This document shows positions 1 through 4,373 of a DNA stretch of 6,710 nt, piece after piece. Origin of the DNA: Candidatus Methanophagales archaeon (GTDB lineage Archaea > Halobacteriota > Syntropharchaeia > Alkanophagales > Methanospirareceae); contig JAGGZZ010000201.1 in assembly GCA_021161765.1 (NCBI GenBank), positions 1 to 6,710 of the forward strand, read 5' to 3'. Each line of letters opens with the position of its first letter. The stretch's first letter is position 1. The position numbers and the translations under genes are program-made. The notes beneath the pieces were generated by a model. That model made no database searches. It saw nothing but the letters and a program-made list of their open reading frames with translations, and was not told where the DNA came from.

Positions 1-57
1 CTGCTTCTCCAGCATCTTATCCTGCTTCTCCAGCATCTTATCCTGCTTCTCCAGCAT
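1..57 (-). repeat. 21-bp tandem repeat encoding a coiled-coil heptad
   Basis: Two perfect 21-bp units (1-21, 22-42) and a 15-bp partial unit (43-57) are identical at the DNA level. On the minus strand each encodes MLEKQDK. The array may continue beyond the left edge. Perfect identity including third positions points to recent unit duplication, so copy number could vary between strains. The unit is exactly one heptad, so gain or loss would lengthen or shorten the coil without breaking its register. Confidence 0.9.
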
Positions 58-477
58 ATGGCCTGTATCCTCTTTCACACTCTTCAGCGTTTCATTCATC
101 GAGCTCAAAAGGCCAATCATCACCTCGCCTTTCTTATCAAAACTCTGCATCAACGCCACCATCTCGCTCTTACCCGCACCTTCTTCTCCCGGAACATCCG
201 CTCCACGCCGCTCAAAACCGCTGAATTCGCCTTTGTAGTCCTCGTATCCCGCGTTCACTTCTTCTACGCGCACAAATGAAGGCGAACTTTCCTTTATCGA
301 ATTAATTAACCCTGCTATCGCATCCTCTTCTCCCTCACAAACCACCTTTACGCTTCCATCTCCCTGGTTCTCCGCAAACCCCGTCACATCAAGCGACTCC
401 GCGACATTTTTGATGAACGTCCGGAATCCCGCCATCTGTACTTCCCCTCTTATCCTTATGTCTGCCCTTTTCATCAT
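1..477 (-). CDS. Acylphosphatase-domain protein with C-terminal coiled coil (partial, 3' end outside window)
   Basis: The first 159 residues are visible; the frame stays open to the left edge. Residues 7-90 form an acylphosphatase domain. The phosphate-binding loop reads VQMAGFR (13-19; usual form VQGVGFR) with catalytic Arg19, and the GFAEN segment supplies catalytic Asn37. The 18-residue Arg-to-Asn spacing equals that of muscle acylphosphatase (Arg23/Asn41). The family hydrolyses acyl phosphates such as carbamoyl phosphate or 1,3-bisphosphoglycerate and is normally about 90 residues, so this protein is clearly extended. A hydrophilic linker follows, then from residue 141 the heptad MLEKQDK, a likely coiled coil for self-association or partner binding. 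There is no signal peptide, so it is probably cytoplasmic. The start is the first of two adjacent ATG codons; no Shine-Dalgarno is seen, so it may be leaderless. It is transcribed away from the archaeosortase operon. The domain is secure; the physiological substrate is unknown. Confidence 0.85.
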   Translation of the reverse strand, partial: MMKRADIRIRGEVQMAGFRTFIKNVAESLDVTGFAENQGDGSVKVVCEGEEDAIAGLINSIKESSPSFVRVEEVNAGYEDYKGEFSGFERRGADVPGEEGAGKSEMVALMQSFDKKGEVMIGLLSSMNETLKSVKEDTGHMLEKQDKMLEKQDKMLEKQ

Positions 478-524
478 AATTAGCTATCTTTTATTCCAAA
501 ATAGATATTACTACTATAATAAAA
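478..524. promoter_or_regulatory. Divergent intergenic promoter region
   Basis: This 47-bp A+T-rich gap separates two divergent start codons, so both promoters must lie in it or reach into the opposite gene. No Shine-Dalgarno precedes either start, which fits leaderless transcripts. On the minus strand, AATATCTATT (about 500-509) is centred about 28 bp from the ATG at 477 and is a plausible TATA box. For the plus-strand gene only the weaker TTTTATT near 489-495 is seen. Exact boxes are uncertain. Confidence 0.4.
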
Positions 525-1352
525 ATGCTTCAGAAAACAAAAACCCCTCTCATCCCCTTATTGCTCCTGTCAACTCTTCTCTTCCTCTTATACCACCGCA
601 CGTTCATCTGGCTGGTAAACGAATGGCTTACGAATCCGTATTATTCTCATGGATTCCTAATCCCGCCTGTTTCCCTCTTTATCGCATGGCTGCGCAGAAA
701 AGAAGCAGATGCGCGTGATAGAAAATTCAAAGGAGCGAGTGCGATACTCGGTTTTGGTTTGCTTATCCTTGTAATTGGATTCCTCTACGGCATGAATGTT
801 GTCGTTGCCCTGTCGCTTATACCTGTAACTATCGGCTTACTGCTCCATTTATGCCCGAGCAAAAAGAAGACGATCGTTTTCCCTCTTTTGTTCCTCTTCT
901 TTGCCGTTCCTATACCCATAGAAAGAGCAGGCTTCGCTCTCCAGACAATATCTGCCAGCGCATCGGCATCTCTGCTGAGTTCCCTCGGTCTGAACGTCAG
1001 CAGGCATGGCGTACAACTGTGCTTAGAAAACGGCTCGTTCTTCGTTGGAGAACCGTGCAGCGGTATGCAAACACTTGTTTCATTGCTCGCTCTCGCAGCT
1101 TTGCTCGCTTATTTTATGCATTGCTGTCTCATCAAGAAACTCTCGCTGTTCTTTTCCGCCATACCGCTCGCCGTCACCGCCAACACGTTTCGATTATGCA
1201 CTATTATTATTGTTTTTGCTGCCTGCCTTTCCGGAAACACGAACACGGTACTGCTGTTTCATGCACTTTCAAGCATCCTCATGTTCGGGTTCGCACTGGT
1301 GCTCTTTATTTCGAGTGCAAAACTGCTAAAGTGCGAGGTGATGCTTCGATGA
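525..1352 (+). CDS. Exosortase/archaeosortase-family membrane transpeptidase
   Basis: The 275-residue protein has about eight hydrophobic segments and all exosortase/archaeosortase family marks: an N-terminal YYSHGFLIPP block (39-48), the catalytic Cys178 in GEPCSGMQTL, Arg223 in ANTFRL, and His246 in FHALSS. Family members are integral membrane cysteine proteases/transpeptidases. They recognise a short C-terminal sorting signal (PEP-CTERM in bacteria; PGF-CTERM and relatives in archaea), cut it, and are thought to attach the protein to a lipid or a surface polymer. The next gene, overlapping by 4 bp, encodes an EpsI-like partner, an arrangement also known from bacterial EPS-linked exosortases. 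The start is the ATG at 525 in an A+T-rich leader without a Shine-Dalgarno. No protein with a recognisable sorting signal is encoded in this window, so the substrate lies elsewhere. The archaeosortase subfamily was not assigned. The family call is very secure. Confidence 0.93.
   Translation: MLQKTKTPLIPLLLLSTLLFLLYHRTFIWLVNEWLTNPYYSHGFLIPPVSLFIAWLRRKEADARDRKFKGASAILGFGLLILVIGFLYGMNVVVALSLIPVTIGLLLHLCPSKKKTIVFPLLFLFFAVPIPIERAGFALQTISASASASLLSSLGLNVSRHGVQLCLENGSFFVGEPCSGMQTLVSLLALAALLAYFMHCCLIKKLSLFFSAIPLAVTANTFRLCTIIIVFAACLSGNTNTVLLFHALSSILMFGFALVLFISSAKLLKCEVMLR
1335..1342 (+). promoter_or_regulatory. Shine-Dalgarno site for the EpsI-like gene
   Basis: GAGGTGAT is a strong match to the archaeal 16S rRNA 3' end and sits 6 bp before the ATG at 1349, inside the 3' end of the archaeosortase gene. 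It fixes the start of the downstream gene. Because the frame is open upstream to 851, the longest reading would otherwise be far too long. Confidence 0.8.
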
Positions 1353-2164
1353 CAACGTTCCTCGATGAGCACGCAACGGTCATTGGCATGCTTTCGCTCG
1401 CTTTTGTCTTTATCTTCCTGTTCTCTTCGCCTTCTATGATATTCGCTAAGCAAATTACCGTCGTTGGCTCTGACCTCCATTCATCAGCAGGCAGCCAGAT
1501 TCATGTTAGGACACAAATGGATTTTGGCAATAAAGATAAAGTGCAGAATTTCCCGAAACGGATTACGAATTATTACGGCACGGATTGCGACTCTTCGGGT
1601 CTCACGGAGAGTTTAAAGGCTGATGTAGCCTTGATGCGGTCATATCGCAGTCCGGCTACCCAGACCCAGATATTCCTTCTGATCCTACAGAGCAAAAATC
1701 GCTCCAGCTTTCATCCCCCTACCGTTTGCTATCCTGCTTTAGGCTATGCAATTGTGCACGAATCGAATGAAGAAATCACCATTCAAAACGAAAGCTGGAT
1801 GGAGAGCCCGTGGATTGGCGAGAAAAAGCACCGTGTTTCTTTTACACTCAAAAAACTCGTGGTGAGTAATGGGGAGGAGCAGCGCATAGTGCTTTATTTT
1901 TATGTGAAGCCACAGCAGCTATTGTCCGATGAAATAACGCTTATCCGGATTTCCGCCGTGTCGTATCCCGGCGGTCAAGAGCAAGTGCTGAACTCAATGA
2001 AGCTGTTCACTTCTGAGATATTCCCGCTGTTGTTTGAACATAGAGAAGAAGAGCAAATTAGCGCCGTGCTTCTTCTCCGGTCTGGCGGCATCTTCGGCTT
2101 GATTGCCATTATCCTTTTATTCTTCTTCCCTATCGCCCTTATCGTCTACCCGAAGCTGCGATAG
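1349..2164 (+). CDS. EpsI-like exosortase-associated membrane protein (DUF3485-like)
   Basis: The 271-residue protein has an N-terminal membrane anchor (about 9-32), a long non-cytoplasmic domain, and a C-terminal membrane segment (about 246-268). The domain holds FHPPTVCYPALGY (121-133) with His122 and Cys127. This resembles the conserved HxPxxCYPxxGW motif of EpsI, a protein found beside or fused to exosortases; its biochemical role is still unclear. The ATG overlaps the archaeosortase stop as ATGA and has a good Shine-Dalgarno, so the two are co-transcribed and probably translationally coupled. The open frame continues upstream to 851, but that part is an out-of-frame shadow of the archaeosortase gene. 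The second membrane helix is longer than in a minimal EpsI and may help contact the protease. The family call rests on the Cys motif and the context. Confidence 0.8.
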   Translation: MTTFLDEHATVIGMLSLAFVFIFLFSSPSMIFAKQITVVGSDLHSSAGSQIHVRTQMDFGNKDKVQNFPKRITNYYGTDCDSSGLTESLKADVALMRSYRSPATQTQIFLLILQSKNRSSFHPPTVCYPALGYAIVHESNEEITIQNESWMESPWIGEKKHRVSFTLKKLVVSNGEEQRIVLYFYVKPQQLLSDEITLIRISAVSYPGGQEQVLNSMKLFTSEIFPLLFEHREEEQISAVLLLRSGGIFGLIAIILLFFFPIALIVYPKLR

Positions 2165-2184
2165 CTGAACGGAAATCACGATAG

Positions 2185-2320
2185 CAATATCCCTGAATTT
2201 CACCGCAGAGCACACGGAGAACGCAGAGACACCAAAAAACATAAGCAACGATTGAACAGTCTTAAAACTCTGTGGTCTCTGCGCTCTCGGCGGTGATAAA
2301 TCACTTGATTTTTAGACGGT
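2185..2320. repeat. Element I, full copy A (about 136-bp foldback repeat)
   Basis: The left arm begins with TTTCACCGCAGAGCACACGG (2198-2217) and runs to about 2232. The right arm (about 2264-2300) contains CTCTGCGCTCTCGGCGGTGA. The arms are imperfect inverted repeats around a roughly 30-base loop containing TTGAACAGTC. Copy B at 3487-3622 matches it through the left arm, most of the loop, the right arm and a tail ending near TTTTTAGAC (2309-2317). The copy starts about 20 bp after the EpsI-like stop codon, so it would form the 3' end of that transcript. No open frame of its own is seen. Confidence 0.85.
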
Positions 2321-2332
2321 GCCGGACAGACA

Positions 2333-2417
2333 GACGATAAGAATCAACAAACACGGTTAAACTAAAATAAATCGGTATAAATCAGTGTCTTAAATAGATG
2401 GAAGTTATACTTTATAT
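2333..2417 (+). repeat. Element II, copy lacking one arm, upstream of DUF5678 gene
   Basis: This stretch matches the reverse complement of 6550-6645: an AATCAACAA segment, then AAATAAATC, then GTGTCTTAAATAG (2385-2397) and the A+T-rich tail to 2417. The last 33 bases agree at 29 of 33 positions by my alignment. The outer inverted arm present in the 6550-6666 copy is missing here. With copy A it fills most of the 269-bp gene-free gap 2165-2433. Confidence 0.75.
2405..2417 (+). promoter_or_regulatory. TATA-like promoter carried by the element II edge
   Basis: TTATACTTTATAT lies 17-29 bp before the ATG at 2434. Archaeal TATA boxes are centred about 26 bp before the transcription start, so the transcript should begin near 2433 and be leaderless. 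The same sequence in the same place precedes the gene at 6538. Confidence 0.6.
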
Positions 2418-2433
2418 TTATACAATAAAAAAT

Positions 2434-2682
2434 ATGGAAGAAGAAAAACTCACTGCAAAACTAAAAAGATTTGAAAGCGACACAAAATGGCTAATCGAAC
2501 ACTACGATGACCTGAAGATTGAATACCCCGAGGAATGGGTGGCATCATTCAACAATAAAGTTGTGGGACACGATAAGGACTTATCCAATTTAATGGAGAA
2601 GCTTCGTGCAAAATATCGAGAAGATGCAGGGCATATAGCAGTGGAGTTCGTTACACCAAGGAAAGTAGAGCTGATACTATGA
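2434..2682 (+). CDS. DUF5678 family small protein
   Basis: The 82-residue acidic, soluble protein has a helical N-terminal half, then the core EYPEEWVASFNNKVVGHDKD and a C-terminal IAVEFVTPRKVELIL. The pattern of a tyrosine/proline-rich turn, WVA, a short beta hairpin and a helix is that of DUF5678, a small archaeal and bacterial domain without known function. The open frame reaches back to an ATG at 2398, but that codon lies upstream of the TATA-like box inside element II, and the 12 extra residues (MEVILYIYTIKN) look like translated promoter. The ATG at 2434 is therefore preferred. The stop overlaps the next start as ATGA, tying it to a retropepsin-like gene that is broken here. The family call is from memory of the motif; function is unknown. 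Confidence 0.75.
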   Translation: MEEEKLTAKLKRFESDTKWLIEHYDDLKIEYPEEWVASFNNKVVGHDKDLSNLMEKLRAKYREDAGHIAVEFVTPRKVELIL

Positions 2683-3031
2683 GAATAGAAGGTTATTTCG
2701 GAAGATATGGTGCGCCTTACGGCTTAAGATAAATTATGATGATCTCCAAAAACTGGAGACGGGCATGATAGGAATCGGGGGCGTGGTTGATACTTATTCT
2801 ATTAAAGGATTGGCATTGACGTTTGTAACAGATGAGGGATCACATGCAGAACAAATAAGCGAGATATTAGCCATCAAGCACAGTGTGAAAAATAAAGGGG
2901 AGGAAGAGAGGATGAAACTGATTCCGAGTTTGCTTGGACGTGATTTACTCGACAAATTCGCACTGATTATAGACAAACCGAGAAATACGGTTTTGATAAC
3001 CGATGAGGAGATTAGAGTTCAACAGGCTTAA
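2679..3031 (+). pseudogene. Retropepsin-like aspartic protease, broken by an internal deletion
   Basis: The gene opens at an ATG overlapping the DUF5678 stop and reads MRIEGYFGRYGAP, then hits a TAA at 2730. The rest of the gene continues in another frame from about 2729 (INYDDLQKLETGMIGIGG) to 3031. It carries the second half of a clan AA retropepsin-like fold, including IPSLLGRDLLDKFALIID. Family members of about 130-140 residues have a DTGA or DSGA catalytic segment between these two parts, and no such motif occurs here in any frame. About 30-40 codons holding the catalytic aspartate therefore appear to be lost, with a frameshift at the junction near 2717-2729. An 88-residue product could still start at the ATG at 2765 but would have no active site. 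Read as a recent pseudogene because the downstream frame is otherwise intact. Intact homologues are presumed cytoplasmic proteases of unknown target. Confidence 0.75.
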
Positions 3032-3079
3032 TCGCACTCGCCGGATACGTCTTATTAACAAGAGAGGGAAAATAAAAAT

Positions 3080-3433
3080 ATGGAACCAAACTACCGGTAT
3101 AGAGCGAAACTGGATAGAGTGGTGGATGGGGATACGATGGACGTGGTAATAGACCTCGGGTTTTACGTGGAGCTGCGAGAACGAGTGCGTTTGGCAGGAA
3201 TAGACACACCTGAAATATATAGAGTTAAAAAGGATAGTGAAGAATACAAAAAGGGACAGGAAGTGAAAGAATACGTTGAGCGGAGATTAAACGAGAATGG
3301 AAACGAGATGGTCATTGAAACAAAGAAACGAGGAAAATGGAGAAGGTGGCTTGCAACGGTCTATCTAAAAGACTCATCGAAAACGCTGAATGATGAATTA
3401 GTCGAGAACGGTCTGGCAGAAAGAGTGAGGTAA
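3080..3433 (+). CDS. Thermonuclease-family (staphylococcal nuclease-like) nuclease
   Basis: The 117-residue protein is a single SNase (OB-fold) domain. Ca2+- and catalysis-linked residues are all present: DGDT (16-19), then VRLAGIDTPE (36-45) with Arg37, Asp42, Thr43 and Glu45 matching Arg35, Asp40, Thr41 and Glu43 of staphylococcal nuclease, and Arg89 in RRWLATVYL matching Arg87. Such enzymes cleave single- and double-stranded DNA and RNA phosphodiester bonds. There is no signal peptide or membrane segment, so it probably acts inside the cell, unlike the secreted bacterial enzyme. It is short for the family, and the C-terminal helix is brief. The ATG at 3080 follows a purine-rich GAGAGGG (3062-3068) at about 11 bp. 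It lies 48 bp after the protease pseudogene on the same strand and may share its transcript. Confidence 0.9.
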   Translation: MEPNYRYRAKLDRVVDGDTMDVVIDLGFYVELRERVRLAGIDTPEIYRVKKDSEEYKKGQEVKEYVERRLNENGNEMVIETKKRGKWRRWLATVYLKDSSKTLNDELVENGLAERVR

Positions 3434-3440
3434 GGAATCG

Positions 3441-3474
3441 AAATTGTGAAGTGCTTTGCGGCACAGTCGAATTT
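3441..3474 (+). terminator. Weak hairpin after the nuclease gene
   Basis: AAATT (3441-3445) can pair with AATTT (3470-3474) around an inner GTGC (3451-3454) / GCAC (3461-3464) stem, starting 8 bp after the nuclease stop. A short T run (3472-3475) is at its end. The stem is interrupted and the T run is short, so a terminator role is only a possibility; it may equally be the outer edge of element I. Confidence 0.3.
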
Positions 3475-3486
3475 TCCAGTGAAATT

Positions 3487-3622
3487 GCCATATCTTTAAA
3501 TTTCACCGCAGAGCACACGGAGAACGCAAAGGCATCAGAAAGCCCAAACAATTGTTGAACAGTCCTAAAACTCTGCGTACTCTGCGCTCTCCGCGGTACT
3601 AAATCGCTATATTTTCAGACCG
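3487..3622. repeat. Element I, full copy B
   Basis: The same order as copy A is seen: ATATC near 3490, left arm from TTTCACCGCAGAGCACACGG (3501-3520), a loop with TTGTTGAACAGTCCTAAAAC (3552-3571), right arm CTCTGCGCTCTCCGCGGT (3579-3596), and a tail ending TTTTCAGAC (3612-3620). The distance from CGGT to GAC at the end is the same 27 bases as in copy A, so the repeat unit extends past the hairpin. It lies in the convergent gap between the nuclease and TRAM genes. Confidence 0.85.
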
Positions 3623-3625
3623 GGC

Positions 3626-3655
3626 AAAAAACAAAAAAAATAAAAAAGAAAAAAA
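3626..3655 (-). terminator. T-rich terminator of the TRAM gene
   Basis: Read on the minus strand this is an almost unbroken run of T (positions 3655 down to 3626, with only a few other bases), about 55 bp after the TRAM stop. Archaeal RNA polymerase terminates on such non-template-strand T tracts without needing a hairpin. Confidence 0.7.
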
Positions 3656-3708
3656 GGAAGATATTTGGAATTGTTTTAAAATTCGAAGCATGAGGAACGA
3701 ACGAAAAT

Positions 3709-3927
3709 TCACTCCGTAACTACTTCTGCAAATCCAACTCTCCTCGATACTTTCGTTATCTGTATCTTCACATTATCCCCTTTCTTCGTGTTGGGCACAA
3801 AGACCACAAATCCCTCTACTCGCGCTATTCCATCTCCTTCTCTTCCAACGTCCTCTATTTTCACATCATAAGTATCCCCAACGTTCAGGGGAGCACTTAT
3901 GTCCCTTCTTTCTCTACTATATCCCAT
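3709..3927 (-). CDS. TRAM domain RNA-binding protein
   Basis: The 72-residue protein is essentially one TRAM domain (about residues 12-70), an OB-like beta barrel that binds RNA. The core PLNVGDTYDVKIEDVGREGDGIARVEGFVVFVPNTKKGD is diagnostic, followed by VKIQITKVSRRVGFAEVV. Free-standing TRAM proteins of this size are typical of methanogenic archaea and haloarchaea. In Methanococcoides burtonii the homologous Ctr proteins are cold-responsive and act as RNA chaperones, so this protein is probably a cytoplasmic RNA chaperone. The ATG at 3927 follows AGGAGG (3941-3946) with a 13-bp gap, longer than usual, but no in-frame alternative start lies between. A TATA box near 4111 implies a leader of roughly 160 nt holding a folded G+C-rich block. 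A T-rich terminator follows the stop. Confidence 0.93.
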   Translation of the reverse strand: MGYSRERRDISAPLNVGDTYDVKIEDVGREGDGIARVEGFVVFVPNTKKGDNVKIQITKVSRRVGFAEVVTE

Positions 3928-3940
3928 TTGCCTTACACAA

Positions 3941-3946
3941 CCTCCT
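3941..3946 (-). promoter_or_regulatory. Shine-Dalgarno of the TRAM gene
   Basis: AGGAGG on the minus strand is a perfect anti-16S match, but 13 bp from the ATG instead of the usual 5-9. The wide spacing could reduce basal initiation and leave room for control by the structured leader. Confidence 0.7.
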
Positions 3947-3974
3947 ATTTATTTTGCTTTTAGTTTTGCTTTTT

Positions 3975-4044
3975 TTTGCGCCCTTACAGAGCAGGACGCT
4001 TGGGGCGACAGGGCAAATCCCTGCCTCTTATTCCGCAGCGCAAA
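3975..4044 (-). promoter_or_regulatory. Candidate structured RNA in the TRAM leader
   Basis: A G+C-rich block of about 65 bp stands between A/T-only flanks. TTTGCGC (3975-3981) and GCGCAAA (4038-4044) form a perfect 7-bp closing stem. Inside it, 4019-4025 and 4007-4013 form a 7-bp hairpin with a 5-base loop; one pair is G-U when read as minus-strand RNA but a mismatch as plus-strand RNA, favouring the minus strand. GCCC (4003-4006) can also pair with GGGC (3980-3983), an alternative to the closing stem. It lies within the roughly 160-nt leader between TATA box and start codon. It could be a regulatory leader, an RNA-thermometer-like fold or a small RNA. No known riboswitch class was recognised. 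Confidence 0.5.
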
Positions 4045-4104
4045 GAGAAAAAAAATCACCTTTTTTCCCTCTTCTCGCTTCCCCGTAATCATTAATATTA
4101 TCTG

Positions 4105-4117
4105 CTTATATATAAAG
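4105..4117 (-). promoter_or_regulatory. TATA box of the TRAM gene
   Basis: CTTTATATATAAG on the minus strand contains the archaeal consensus TTTATATA. The transcript should start near 4085-4088, about 160 nt before the ATG at 3927. It is the strongest promoter-like sequence in the window. Confidence 0.65.
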
Positions 4118-4123
4118 GGTACT

Positions 4124-4175
4124 GTTTAGCAGTTTAGCGGTTTGGCTAACGAGCTGAACCGCTAATAAACTAAAC
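4124..4175. repeat. 52-bp palindrome upstream of the TRAM promoter
   Basis: Arms 4124-4142 and 4157-4175 are inverted repeats of 19 bases, with GTTTAG at the outer ends and TAGCGGTT at the inner ends. About 15 of 19 positions pair; the mismatches are clustered in the middle. The 14-base centre can form a further GCT/AGC tip. It starts 7 bp upstream of the TATA box, so it may be a regulator site or a small palindromic repeat. Confidence 0.65.
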
Positions 4176-4183
4176 CTCTAATT

Positions 4184-4203
4184 CCGCGTTCTCTGCGGTG
4201 GAT
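4184..4203. repeat. Element I fragment C
   Basis: GCGTTCTCTGCGGTG (4186-4200) equals parts of the reverse complement of the element I left arm with about 9 bases missing in the middle. It is a short remnant, recognised only by comparison with copies A and B. Confidence 0.5.
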
Positions 4204-4212
4204 TGTTATTGT

Positions 4213-4286
4213 CCATCTGTGTCAATTAAGCCCTTTCTGGGCTTGCAGGGACGTGGGCAGAGCCCACGAGCGTTAATCTGTGTCTA
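4213..4286. repeat. Element II fragment interrupted by a double hairpin
   Basis: CCATCTGTGT (4213-4222) and GTTAATCTGTGTCTA (4272-4286) match the arm at 6636-6666, where only 8 bases separate the same two blocks. Here 49 bases lie between them, holding two perfect hairpins: AAGCCC/GGGCTT (4228-4233/4239-4244, 5-base loop) and CGTGGGC/GCCCACG (4252-4258/4262-4268, 3-base loop). This looks like a small palindromic sequence inserted into, or replacing the centre of, the arm. Confidence 0.65.
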
Positions 4287-4316
4287 CAACTTATTTTCTG
4301 TTTTCTGTTTTATTGT

Positions 4317-4356
4317 CTAAAATCTGCGTACTCTGCGCTCTCCGCGGTGGATAAAT
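4317..4356. repeat. Element I half copy D, next to the argH stop
   Basis: From CTAAAA to CCGCGGT this repeats copy B (3565-3597) with a single base missing, and ends with ATAAAT as in copy A. The left arm and loop are absent. A TTTTTAGAC (4371-4379), also present at the tail of copy A, overlaps the argH stop codon, so the repeat may have supplied the end of argH; the spacing differs by 8 bases, so this is tentative. Confidence 0.7.
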
Positions 4357-4373
4357 TACTTTTAACTTGCTTT

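Noticed and set aside
851..1348. N-terminal extension of the EpsI-like frame
   Set aside because: It overlaps the archaeosortase gene in another frame, has no family similarity, and a strong ribosome site marks ATG 1349.
3978..4042. tRNA or tRNA relic, because CAGGGCAAATCCCTG recalls a T arm
   Set aside because: The loop is 5 rather than 7 bases, and no acceptor, D or anticodon arm can be formed.
4228..4268. Double hairpin as the argH terminator
   Set aside because: It lies about 105 bp beyond the stop without a following T run on the minus strand, and fits better as an inserted repeat.
2185..4356. CRISPR array from the recurring CACCGCAGAG-type repeats
   Set aside because: Copies are over 1 kb apart, internally palindromic and irregular in length; no spacer pattern and no cas genes.
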